44,334 bases of DNA. It comes from Spirosoma sp. (GTDB lineage Bacteria > Bacteroidota > Bacteroidia > Cytophagales > Spirosomataceae). The stretch spans positions 1 to 44,334 of the forward strand of contig NZ_JAPLET010000012.1 in assembly GCF_026391055.1 (NCBI RefSeq), in the 5' to 3' direction. Below the pieces are notes generated by a model, which saw nothing but the letters and a program-made list of their open reading frames with translations, did not search any database and was not told where the DNA came from. Positions 1 to 7,386 of this stretch are shown piece by piece. Positions within the stretch are counted from its first letter, which is position 1. Every line of letters starts with the position of its first letter. A program made the translations under genes and the position numbers.

Positions 1-94
1 GCTCGTGAGCAGCCTCCTGTACGGAACCTTTGGCATAAGATAGCTCGACGGCCATCTTTCTAAACGTCTCGTCAAATACACGTCTTTTTTTCAT
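1..94 (-). CDS. IS3-family transposase OrfA, N-terminal part
   Basis: Leftward partial gene: 31 residues starting MKKRRVFDETFRKMAVEL and running off the window. The KRRxFDExFRxMAVEL start followed by a segment about 'G-S-V-Q-E-A-A' is the helix-turn-helix beginning of IS3/IS911 OrfA proteins, which bind the element ends and act with the DDE transposase OrfB, often through a programmed frameshift. Only the first third of the expected ~100-residue protein is visible, so integrity cannot be judged. Confidence 0.75.
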   Translation of the reverse strand, partial: MKKRRVFDETFRKMAVELSYAKGSVQEAAHE

Positions 95-140
95 GGGTAC
101 TTTCGGGTTTACCCCCAAATGTGCCTAAAAACTGTCTACA
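1..140 (-). mobile_element. End of an IS3-type insertion sequence (cut by window edge)
   Basis: Read leftward, the sequence begins TGTAGACAGTTTTTAGGCAC at 140, then a short leader and an OrfA-type transposase start at 94. A TGT/TGA-starting terminus directly before a small leftward orfA is the usual layout of an IS3-family element, so 140 is the proposed outer boundary. The other end and the main transposase lie outside the window, so neither the terminal inverted repeat pair nor a target duplication can be checked. The boundary is inference; the transposase start is read from sequence. Confidence 0.6.
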
Positions 141-346
141 GTCAAATGTAGCAAGTCCATCAGGCAGCACGCAGCAATTAGCGTATCTGGACAAACAGGT
201 TCGACGCTGCAGGATTGCCCCGGTTAAACATCAACTCGCCAAACCACTTGATCCATAGCTATTGACTTGGTTTAGACACATACTCAAAACTATTGCATGG
301 CCCAATGAGTAGTATTTGAGCATTGAGTGTACCTGATTCTTCATGT

Positions 347-1591
347 ATGTCTAAAAACAGACAGTTACTGCTTATTTTTTCCATTGTTCTGATCGATGTT
401 ATTGCTGGTAGTGGGTTGGGCGTGCTGATTTCAAACTATGTGTTGAACTTGCCGGCTAAACCTGTGCTCATGACGGTTGGCACCGCCCTCATGCTGGGCG
501 TTCAACTGGCGGGCTCCCCGGCCATTGGCCGTTGGTCCGATTTGCGGGGTCGCCGACCCGCAGCCATTGCCACCACGGTGGTATCGCTGCTCTCATCCTT
601 GTTCTTATTACCCGTTCAAACCTGGGGATACGTTGCCAGCCGATGGGTAAAAGGTGGGTCTAATGGGTTGTACTCCGTTATGCGGTCGGCGGTGGCTGAC
701 CTGACCGATAAAGATGAACTGCTTAAGTATGGTGGGCTGTTTAGTTTCATTGCCGGTTCGGCACCGGTTATTGGGCCTATGGGTGCCGGGTGGCTCATGC
801 TGGTATTTCACGAAGCCCGAATTAATCCATTACCTACGGTTCTGCTCCTGCTGGCGCTGGGTATGCTGAACATCAGACTGGCGCTGCTCTTCCAGGAAAC
901 CAATCCTAAAAAAGAAGCTGTTGACTACACCGAACTTGCCGATAAAGCGCGTAACTCGCTGAAAGTCGTTTCCATCTGGCAGCAGCTCCTAGAGGCCGAC
1001 AAACAGCTTCCGGGCATAAAATCCATTCTGATCCTGAACTTGCTGGCTACCCTCGGTATGGGGTATTTCGCTTTTTTCGTGGCCTTCCTGACCCAAAGTA
1101 AACTTATTATGACGCCTGCCGAAACAGCCCGTTTTTTCCTGTACTACGGTGGCCTGGCGTTAGCTGCCAACTTTATTTTCTTTACGTACATCGTTCAGCA
1201 TGTCAATAAGCGCATCGCCATTCTGGTTATGGCGTTGATCAGTATAGTTTTGCAGATAGTGTATACCTTTTCAGAATCGTCGGTCGAGCTGTTTTATGTC
1301 GTGGCCGGTGTCGACGCGCTCACCGTTTCTATCATTACCGGTCTAACCGGGGGCATTCTATCGCAGGTGATAAAGGAAGGCAGCGGGCAGGGCGAAATGT
1401 TCGGTAATATACAGGCACTGGGCGGGCTGGCCAGCTTTGCAACGGCACTGGTAAACAGCCTGCTCTCGGGAGTGAGTCTGAAAGCCCCGTTTATTTTCTG
1501 TGCGATCAGCATGATTGCCGTCGTTATCTGGACAATACGCCTGCCAGAAGCAGCCAGGCAACATACCGACTCTAAAACGCCTGCGACCTAA
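347..1591 (+). CDS. MFS transporter, TetA/TCR-like exporter
   Basis: 414-residue inner-membrane protein with about 12 hydrophobic segments, the usual size for the major facilitator superfamily. The loop between TM2 and TM3 carries GRWSDLRGRRP, a close match to motif A (GxxxDRxGRR) of the drug:H+ antiporters, in the form seen in TetA/TCR-type exporters. The N-terminal half is followed by a polar loop (about residues 185-220, rich in K/E) before the second six-helix bundle. The start is taken at ATG 347 (MSKNRQLLL), because an in-frame TTG at 323 adds only eight polar residues before the first helix. It stands alone between an IS end and a response regulator, so the substrate cannot be inferred. 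Drug or small-metabolite efflux is the family expectation. Confidence 0.85.
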   Translation: MSKNRQLLLIFSIVLIDVIAGSGLGVLISNYVLNLPAKPVLMTVGTALMLGVQLAGSPAIGRWSDLRGRRPAAIATTVVSLLSSLFLLPVQTWGYVASRWVKGGSNGLYSVMRSAVADLTDKDELLKYGGLFSFIAGSAPVIGPMGAGWLMLVFHEARINPLPTVLLLLALGMLNIRLALLFQETNPKKEAVDYTELADKARNSLKVVSIWQQLLEADKQLPGIKSILILNLLATLGMGYFAFFVAFLTQSKLIMTPAETARFFLYYGGLALAANFIFFTYIVQHVNKRIAILVMALISIVLQIVYTFSESSVELFYVVAGVDALTVSIITGLTGGILSQVIKEGSGQGEMFGNIQALGGLASFATALVNSLLSGVSLKAPFIFCAISMIAVVIWTIRLPEAARQHTDSKTPAT

Positions 1592-1811
1592 AGCTGCTGT
1601 TCTACCCTTCGTAGCCCGGTAGATAAGTGCTTATGCACGGCCTTTCGATTATAAAATGAAATCATTTTTACCTCGCTTTCGACAAATGATTGATCGAGTA
1701 CTTGGTAGTCTGTTGTTGAGAGGGGGACTGATAAAAATAAGTAGATATTTTAATCCATTTGTTTGGTAGGTTGTTTATAGCTGCGTGGTATATCACAACT
1801 CCCTTTGTCTT

Positions 1812-2294
1812 ATGAAAAGCGATCAGGAACAAACCCGGATTAAAGCCAATTTCAGACAGTCGAAAGTGTTGATTATCGACGATAATGACGATCAGTGGCT
1901 ACTGATGAAACGCGCTTTTCAGGAATCTCTTCCTGAGGTAACGCCTGTTAGAGCCGCTACGCCCTGTCAGGCAATAACGTTGTTGGAGGAATGGCAGACG
2001 CAGGAATGGGAAATTCCTAAACTTATTCTGCTGGATTTGTATATGCCTGATAATAAGGATGGCTGGGAACTACTTAAAAAAATTAAAGGGATGCCTGCTC
2101 CCTTCAACCAAATTCCAATCCTGATGTTCAGCTCATCGGAAAATACAACCGATATTACCACGGCTTACGAACTAGGGGTATCATCTTACCTGACAAAGCC
2201 AGTCGATTACGAATCCTGGCTTACGTATTTTCAGGAGCTGCGAACCTACTGGTGGGAGACGGTTACTCTGCCCCCTTTATACTTTTCAATTTAG
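1812..2294 (+). CDS. Single-domain response regulator (receiver only)
   Basis: 160-residue CheY/Rcp1-like receiver domain with no output domain. The acidic pair is Asp23-Asp24 (IIDDNDD), the phosphoacceptor is Asp75 (LLDLYMPDNKDGW), the switch Ser is at 107-109 (MFSSSE) and the conserved Lys is Lys129 (YLTKP). The extended loop after the phospho-Asp and the ending 'YESWLTYFQELRTYWWETVTLP' are typical of Rcp1-type regulators, which pair with phytochrome-like or orphan kinases in Bacteroidota. Start chosen at ATG 1812 (MKSDQEQ); an in-frame upstream start at 1785 adds nine residues without support. The nearest kinase gene (2970-4286) is on the other strand, facing it across an unknown gene, so partnership is plausible but unproven. 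Confidence 0.88.
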   Translation: MKSDQEQTRIKANFRQSKVLIIDDNDDQWLLMKRAFQESLPEVTPVRAATPCQAITLLEEWQTQEWEIPKLILLDLYMPDNKDGWELLKKIKGMPAPFNQIPILMFSSSENTTDITTAYELGVSSYLTKPVDYESWLTYFQELRTYWWETVTLPPLYFSI

Positions 2295-2336
2295 AGCCCT
2301 GCGTACTGAAATTGGTTGAAGTCCGATCAATAAACG

Positions 2337-2888
2337 TTAGCGGGCTGGTGGTTCATTCTCAATCTTTTGCAGACGAATTGCGTTCTTTTGACGGTCTTCC
2401 TTCGTCTGTCTGTACATACGCCTGTTGCTCTTGAGGAGAGAGTCGTATTGATCATTTACAAGAAGCCGTACTGATTCATTTACCTGTCCGGTGAGTAATA
2501 AAGATTTACTCGTCTCAAGCGATAGAATCATTCTTCTCAAATGAACTAACATATTGTCGTAGTAGACATCCAAATGAAGATACAAGTTTTTTAAGTGATG
2601 TTGTGTGAGTGTCTCCGACGGATTGATCCGGCTGCTTTTAGTATTGTTCAGGATCAATTGCCATTGGTGTTGCAGCGTTTGGATATGCGCCTGGATAGGT
2701 TCGCCATCAATAGCTTCCAACGGAACCCGCAATCGATCCAGCCCATCTGTAATGGTAGCTTCCTGTAAAACCCAGTTGTTCGAAACCAACTGTGTCAACA
2801 ACTCAAACGCCGACTCATGATCGTTGATCCAGTAGCCTACATGCTCGCATTCAACCCCTTCATAGATTCCGTTTACAAAAAGTAACAT
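2337..2888 (-). CDS. Hypothetical helical protein downstream of histidine kinase
   Basis: 183 residues, no signal peptide or membrane segment, and no family I recognise. The N-terminus (LLFVNGIYEGVECEHVGYWINDHESAFELL) looks like a small alpha/beta piece. The rest (about 60-183) is charged and strongly helical, ending in a K/R/E/Q-rich stretch that could form a coiled coil. It follows the histidine kinase gene on the same strand after 81 bp, so the two may be co-transcribed and the protein may be an accessory of that kinase. It converges on the response regulator with only 42 bp between stops. The role in signalling rests on position only. Confidence 0.6.
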   Translation of the reverse strand: MLLFVNGIYEGVECEHVGYWINDHESAFELLTQLVSNNWVLQEATITDGLDRLRVPLEAIDGEPIQAHIQTLQHQWQLILNNTKSSRINPSETLTQHHLKNLYLHLDVYYDNMLVHLRRMILSLETSKSLLLTGQVNESVRLLVNDQYDSLLKSNRRMYRQTKEDRQKNAIRLQKIENEPPAR

Positions 2889-2969
2889 GATTGTGTGTTG
2901 CTAAATTCTGAACAAATTTTGCCTGATAGATAGTCTGGTAGCTGGCAAATAGGTGCGGTGAGCAAAAAA

Positions 2970-4286
2970 TCAGGAAGGCGGCTGCATGAGCATACGAATG
3001 CGGAAGAGCGTTCCCCGACCCGGTGTCGATTCGATTTCCAAGCTGGCGCCTATCGATTCGCAAAGCCGCTTTACAATCTGTAAGCCAACGCCTTCGCCTT
3101 TGTCCGTCAATGCACCAGGTGACGTTTCTGCCAACGGATCGTCCGGTATCCGGTGTTCGTCGTTCGGTAAGGATGCCACAGGCTGAGCGGCATCCGGCGA
3201 CAGTGTGCTTGTTTCTTCAACAATTGGCTTTAGCTGCTTGTGAAATACCTCCCGTAAACCCGCCGGTAAGCCCGGCCCTGAATCCTGAATGCTGAAGCCC
3301 CATCGCCAGTCGTTCTCCGCCGACCAGGATACGGATACCATACCCGGATAGTCGGCATGAGAGGGGGTGTACCTGAGTGCATTCATCAGTAAATTTTGCG
3401 CAATCCGATAAAGCTTGAGCCGGTCTGTTTTAACCATCATAGAAGCTGGCCCATCGGCACGGAGGATAAGGCTTCGTTCGGCAGCCAGATGCTGAATACT
3501 CGTTACCAGATCGTTTAATACCTGAGCCGCATCGAACTCCTGCAACTGTACGGGCTCATGGCCAGCTTCCAGCCTGGCCAGGTCCATCAGGCCCGTGAGC
3601 AGCGACTGAACGTTGGTGAGGTTACGCGTCAGCATATCAGCATACTGTTGCCTGTCTTCCAGGCTTAGGTCATCCATCTGTAAAAAATGGGCGGCCCCCA
3701 TGCTTAGGCTCAGACCACTTCGCAGATCATGAGACGATGTTCTCAGGAAATCGCCCCGCTGCCGCGAAAGGTCTTCCATTTCTTTCAAGGCCTGCTCCAG
3801 ACTGGCCGCCCGGTTGGCTGCTTCCAGCCGCTGAAGTTCATCGTGCTTGGTAATACTCCCCCGCATGGCCTCGTGCATAAACACCAGAACCTGCTGCTGT
3901 ACCCGCAGAATAGCGTCTGGGTCCGATTGCGGAAATAGTTGACGAAAGAGCTTTAGTTCATCAAATAGTATGACGGATAAGTGGCTAAGCTCGGTTAACA
4001 AATCGGGTAGGTCGAGTGACTTTTGCCAGCGCTGCAAGCCGTGAGACTGAGCCGCTATCGCCGGGTTTACCTCGGGTTTTTGCCCAAGTAACTGCTGCTC
4101 AAGGCTATCAAGAATAATGGGGACAATGTTATTAAACTCTTCGCGGCTAAGGGCTGATATTTTTTTAAGGGAAGGGTCTGCTTCACATGCCGTACGCCAG
4201 TTATTCAACAGGGTCTCCCGTCGGTTAAACAAAAACGTAGCCAATTCGTCCAGAGTGCGCAAATAGTCAAACGAATGCTGAGCCAT
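2970..4286 (-). CDS. Histidine kinase with RsbRD-like N-terminal domain
   Basis: 438-residue soluble sensor kinase; no membrane segment is seen. Residues ~15-150 (LLNNWRTACEADPSLKKIS...FNNIVPIILDSLEQQL) resemble the helical RsbRD/RsbU N-terminal sensing domain. After a coiled coil (~155-180) comes a HisKA domain with phospho-acceptor His186 in SHDLRSGL, then a HATPase_c domain with N-box Asn302 (NLLMNALRYTP), G1 DSGPGL (335-340) and G2 GEGVGLQIVKR (~397-407). The loop between G1 and G2 is enlarged by ~40 polar residues, which suggests a long ATP lid. With the cytoplasmic RsbRD-like domain, an internal cue or protein partner is more likely than a periplasmic ligand. Probable first gene of an operon with 2337-2888; the receiver at 1812-2294 is a candidate partner. 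Confidence 0.87.
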   Translation of the reverse strand: MAQHSFDYLRTLDELATFLFNRRETLLNNWRTACEADPSLKKISALSREEFNNIVPIILDSLEQQLLGQKPEVNPAIAAQSHGLQRWQKSLDLPDLLTELSHLSVILFDELKLFRQLFPQSDPDAILRVQQQVLVFMHEAMRGSITKHDELQRLEAANRAASLEQALKEMEDLSRQRGDFLRTSSHDLRSGLSLSMGAAHFLQMDDLSLEDRQQYADMLTRNLTNVQSLLTGLMDLARLEAGHEPVQLQEFDAAQVLNDLVTSIQHLAAERSLILRADGPASMMVKTDRLKLYRIAQNLLMNALRYTPSHADYPGMVSVSWSAENDWRWGFSIQDSGPGLPAGLREVFHKQLKPIVEETSTLSPDAAQPVASLPNDEHRIPDDPLAETSPGALTDKGEGVGLQIVKRLCESIGASLEIESTPGRGTLFRIRMLMQPPS

Positions 4287-4347
4287 ACCGTAGTTGAATT
4301 AAGGGTTATGTTCTCATCCTATAGCGTCAAGATAGAGATGGATAGAT

Positions 4348-4379
4348 TGTACTTGTACATGCGTTTAACGTATAAACGC
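4348..4379 (-). promoter_or_regulatory. Two adjacent dyads upstream of the histidine kinase gene
   Basis: TGTAC-TT-GTACA (4348-4359) is followed after one base by GCGTTTA-ACGTA-TAAACGC (4361-4379). Both are perfect inverted repeats, lying 62-93 bp before the kinase start codon at 4286. Adjacent short dyads in a promoter region suggest protein-binding sites. The second could also form a small hairpin, but no T-run follows it in either direction. Confidence 0.35.
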
Positions 4380-4467
4380 AGGGGTTGTACTGAAAAAGTA
4401 GACAAGCTGAGGTAACGGCTTGAGGTAATCCAACCAATAACGTGCTTAACTGGTCGACCGATAGGAA

Positions 4468-5082
4468 CTACAAATGCACTAAATAGTCAGTCAGGAGCTT
4501 CCACTGGAACTTCTGATAGAACAACCAGCCACCTTCTGCAATGATCGTATTCACCAGGGCCCGGCCAAGATTACCGGCTTCGGGCTGCTGGTTATTTATG
4601 CTTTCGTCCTGCCCTATTTCGGCAGCACGGATTGTAGTGCCTAACAATTCGACCTGGAAAGTGCTGCGCGCCTGTTCATTGAAGAAGTGTTCGGTCTGTT
4701 CCGGATGGGAGCTCCCAGGGTCGTGGCTGGGCTGAACCGTGAATTGGACCCGCTTTTCGCGGGAGGTGACATCGGTAACGCGAACCCAGTTTTCGGGCGT
4801 AGGGCCGGGCAGCTGAATTTGAATGTAATCCCCCGGTTGTACCGGTTCGTTCGGTTTTTCCCGGCCTACTGAATCATAGAGAGAAAAATCGGCGGTCAAA
4901 TTAGATAAACCCGACCAGCCAGTAACGTTTAGCAGCTTCTCGACCGACCGGGCAAAAGCTTCCTGAGCGGTAGCTTCGTCAGAAAATGTATTCTGACTGG
5001 CATAGGTCTTATCCTTACTGGCCTCGCCCTGTACTGCTTTCGTTTCGTGTTTGAGCTGATCAATTACTGGTTTTTGTTTCAT
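4468..5082 (-). CDS. Uncharacterised protein of the dehydrogenase cassette
   Basis: 204 residues when started at ATG 5082 (MKQKPVIDQLKHE); an in-frame start at 5133 adds 17 residues that overlap the gap to the upstream gene. No signal peptide. The N-terminal ~50 residues are polar and helical. The middle (LLNVTGWSGLSNLTADFSLYDSVGREK...VQPGDYIQIQLPGPTPENWVRVTDV) is a beta-rich segment of a type I recall from unnamed Bacteroidota proteins. The C-terminus ends in a conserved-looking helix (AEGGWLFYQKFQWKLLTDYLVHL). I cannot assign a fold with certainty; an SRPBCC-like lipid-binding fold is a guess. Third gene of the leftward set dehydrogenase - 5144-5668 - this gene, with a 61-bp gap, so probably co-transcribed. 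Confidence 0.68.
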   Translation of the reverse strand: MKQKPVIDQLKHETKAVQGEASKDKTYASQNTFSDEATAQEAFARSVEKLLNVTGWSGLSNLTADFSLYDSVGREKPNEPVQPGDYIQIQLPGPTPENWVRVTDVTSREKRVQFTVQPSHDPGSSHPEQTEHFFNEQARSTFQVELLGTTIRAAEIGQDESINNQQPEAGNLGRALVNTIIAEGGWLFYQKFQWKLLTDYLVHL

Positions 5083-5143
5083 AAGCGGATGGATAGCGTG
5101 ATGTGTCGCGTAGAATACTAGTCCGCGCGACACATCCGCAACC

Positions 5144-5668
5144 TTAGTTTGAAATCGTCTTTTTCAATCGAGTGAAAGCCGTTTGCTGCTTGTTACGTGT
5201 AAAAAACGCGTAGACAAGAGCAGTAGCCGCTACACCAATCACAACATTCTGCACTAGTCCGGCCCGGTTGTGCTTCCAGTCGGCCTTCCAGCCTTTCTCG
5301 GCAAAAATATTCGGAATATGTCCGTGGGCCAGATCATCCACAATACCTTCCACCACATTGACGCGATCGGCCAGTAACAGCGGTAGCCAGTGCCCATATT
5401 CGGATTCGCTGAATCTGAATGCAAACCGCCGGATGGCCCCGCTCAGACCCGATGGGGGTGAGGAGGTGCCAAAAACGGCCGTCAGGTTCGGGCGTTCGTT
5501 AGAGTGCAGTATTTCTACCGTTTGCACCTGTTGAGGAGGCCTTTCCCAATTCAGGCGCTGGTGGTCGTCACCAGTGTAGTTTTTAAGTGGGTATGTCGGC
5601 TCATTATTGGGGTCGGCATCTATTCCCCAGCCGTTTATATGCGGGTAATCGCTTGCTGTTGGTTCCAT
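5144..5668 (-). CDS. Uncharacterised membrane-anchored protein of the dehydrogenase cassette
   Basis: 174 residues from ATG 5668 (MEPTASDYPHINGWGIDADP), which lies 11 bp after the dehydrogenase stop at 5680. An in-frame start at 5722 would overlap the dehydrogenase and is not preferred. The N-terminal ~60 residues are Pro/Asn/Asp-rich (GIDADPNNEPTYPLKNYT, LNWERPPQQ). The middle (RRFAFRFSESEYGHWLPLLLADRVNVVEGIVDDL) is amphipathic and helical. Near the C-terminus lies one transmembrane helix (about residues 142-160, VVIGVAATALVYAFF) followed by a basic tail, so the bulk of the protein should be on the outer face or the cytoplasmic face, depending on insertion. No named domain recognised. Tight spacing to the dehydrogenase gene suggests a shared function. 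Confidence 0.7.
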   Translation of the reverse strand: MEPTASDYPHINGWGIDADPNNEPTYPLKNYTGDDHQRLNWERPPQQVQTVEILHSNERPNLTAVFGTSSPPSGLSGAIRRFAFRFSESEYGHWLPLLLADRVNVVEGIVDDLAHGHIPNIFAEKGWKADWKHNRAGLVQNVVIGVAATALVYAFFTRNKQQTAFTRLKKTISN

Positions 5669-5679
5669 AATACGTGTTG

Positions 5680-6834
5680 TTATTGTCTGGCGGATGGGGG
5701 AATGAGAATTGGCTTGATACAATTATCCAGTTTGGCCGAAAAGATATGGTACGCATCCGACACTTCTTCCAGCGGTACCCGATGGGTAATGATTTCTTTT
5801 GGGTTGAGTCGACCCGCCTGGATGTGGTCGATGAGCTTGGGTAACAACCGTTTGACAGATGCCTGGTTGGCCCGGATGGTAATACCTTTGTTAACGACAT
5901 TCCCGATGGGAACCAGGTTGTCGGTGGGGCCATAAACCCCAACAATCGAGACGATACCACCCTTCTTGACCGAATTGATAGCCCAGTGAAGTGCCGTGGC
6001 CGAACCCGCCTGAATCATCAGTTTCCGTCCCGTAATGGTTTGCAGCGCACTACCGGCCGCGTCGCCACCCACGGCATCGATGCAAACATCGGCTCCAAAC
6101 CAGTCGGTCGTTTTCTTGATAAACAGAACCGGATCTTCCATCGACCGGAAATTGTAGGCTTCGCATTGCGCGTATTTTTTGACAAAGTCGAGCCGGTATT
6201 CCAGATGGTCGATCACAATAACCCGTCCCGCGCCAAACAGCCAGGCCGATTTAGCGGCCATAATACCCACCGGGCCAGCCCCGAAAACGACCACGGTATC
6301 GCCTTTTTTGATACCGCCCATTTCGGCTGCCTGATAGCCGGTGGGGACAACGTCGGTCAGAAGCACGGCATCGTCGTGGTCCATCCAGTCGGGTATAATC
6401 GTTGGGCCTACATCGGCATAAGGGACCCGGACAAATTCGGCCTGCCCGCCGTCGTATCCCCCGGCGGTGTGGGAGTACCCGAAAATGCCGCCTACTGCGG
6501 TTGCTTCGGGGTTCGATTCATGGCAGTTGCCGAACAGCCCCTGCTTACAAAAGGCACATTTACCACAGGCAACGTTAAAGGGGACGATCACATTATCGCC
6601 TACCGAGAGATTCTGAACCGACGACCCAATTTCCTCCACCACGCCGATAAACTCGTGGCCGAAGGTCATCCCAACGCGGGTGTCGGGTACTAGCCCGTGG
6701 TAGAGGTGTAAATCCGACCCGCAGATACAGGAACGGGTGACCCGAACAATGGCATCGCCCGGATGCAGGATTTCGGGATACGGTTTTTGGGCGGCCCGTA
6801 CCCGGAACGGCCCTCGGTAATTCATGGCTAACAT
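5680..6834 (-). CDS. Zinc-dependent alcohol dehydrogenase, formaldehyde-dehydrogenase-like
   Basis: 384-residue medium-chain dehydrogenase that oxidises an alcohol or aldehyde adduct with NAD(P)+. The catalytic zinc region is Cys38 (CICGSDLH) with His60-Glu61 (GHEF). The structural zinc is held by four Cys at 90, 93, 96 and 104 (CGKCAFCKQGLFGNC). The Rossmann fold carries GAGPVG at 185-190, followed by a VIVIDHLEYRL segment where an acidic residue in the coenzyme site suggests NAD+ over NADP+. The long insertion after the structural zinc (PEATAVGGIFGYSHTAGGYDGGQAEFVRVPYAD) is typical of the glutathione-independent formaldehyde dehydrogenase (FdhA-type) branch. Start at ATG 6834 (MLAMNYRGPF), the usual start of these proteins. 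It leads two uncharacterised genes (11-bp and 61-bp gaps), suggesting an aldehyde- or stress-related operon. Substrate is not determined. Confidence 0.9.
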   Translation of the reverse strand: MLAMNYRGPFRVRAAQKPYPEILHPGDAIVRVTRSCICGSDLHLYHGLVPDTRVGMTFGHEFIGVVEEIGSSVQNLSVGDNVIVPFNVACGKCAFCKQGLFGNCHESNPEATAVGGIFGYSHTAGGYDGGQAEFVRVPYADVGPTIIPDWMDHDDAVLLTDVVPTGYQAAEMGGIKKGDTVVVFGAGPVGIMAAKSAWLFGAGRVIVIDHLEYRLDFVKKYAQCEAYNFRSMEDPVLFIKKTTDWFGADVCIDAVGGDAAGSALQTITGRKLMIQAGSATALHWAINSVKKGGIVSIVGVYGPTDNLVPIGNVVNKGITIRANQASVKRLLPKLIDHIQAGRLNPKEIITHRVPLEEVSDAYHIFSAKLDNCIKPILIPPSARQ

Positions 6835-6883
6835 ACGCGTGTTCGTTCGTTTATTTATTTGTCGTTTATTCTCTGAATGCTAC

Positions 6884-7261
6884 TTACTGGTTTCCCGAAC
6901 CCTTGGGCGGTGTACTTCCCGATTTGGCACCCTGCCCGGATTTGCTTCCCGAAGCGTTATTTCGTTTGGCTGTAGCGGGTGCCGATGCCGAAGCTGACTG
7001 TCCCCGGTTAACCGTTGGCCCACCCGTCGTAGAGGTCGATCCGCTGGCTATGGCACGCTTTTGCTCTGCATCCTTGTTGTAGGGAACTCCGTTGCCCATA
7101 GTCTGGCTCGTATTGGCCTTGCGGGCATTATTCAGGGAAGAATTGCCCTGACGTCCGGCATTACTCCGGTTTCCGCCATACTTGCCACCCGCTGTTTGTG
7201 CGCTGACACTCGCCACACCGATCAGCAGGGTCATAGCGAAAGAAAGGATTATCGTTTTCAT
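6884..7261 (-). CDS. Small exported Gly/Ser/Asn-rich protein
   Basis: 125 residues from ATG 7261 (MKTIILSFAMTLLIGVASVSAQ), with a clear signal peptide cut at about Ala21/Gln22 (SVSAQ). The mature part is low complexity: Gly, Ser, Asn, Ala, Thr and Lys, with no Cys and few hydrophobic residues, so it is probably disordered in the periplasm or on the surface. A short ordered-looking patch (NGVPYNKDAEQKRAIA) lies near residues 64-80. It precedes the dehydrogenase gene by 49 bp on the same strand and could be in the same transcript. No family recognised. Confidence 0.68.
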   Translation of the reverse strand: MKTIILSFAMTLLIGVASVSAQTAGGKYGGNRSNAGRQGNSSLNNARKANTSQTMGNGVPYNKDAEQKRAIASGSTSTTGGPTVNRGQSASASAPATAKRNNASGSKSGQGAKSGSTPPKGSGNQ

Positions 7262-7275
7262 ACGTTGTTTACTCA

Positions 7276-7327
7276 AATGAGTTGATTGATAAAGTCACCG
7301 GATAGGCGCTTCATTAATCAACTCATT
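7276..7327. repeat. Perfect 12-bp inverted repeat in the leader of the small exported protein
   Basis: AATGAGTTGATT (7276-7287) and AATCAACTCATT (7316-7327) are exact reverse complements, 28 bp apart, starting 15 bp before the start codon at 7261. In the transcript they would form a stem just upstream of the translation start. As DNA they could be paired operator half-sites. Function unknown. Confidence 0.5.
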
Positions 7328-7386
7328 CAGGTTGGTTGTTGCTCCCGGAAGTAAGGTAACGGTACGCTGGCAAGCCGTGAGCATAC

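Noticed and set aside
5986..6693. A rightward open frame (235 codons) opposite the dehydrogenase gene
   Set aside because: The dehydrogenase on the minus strand has complete zinc and NAD motifs over this region; the plus-strand frame shows none.
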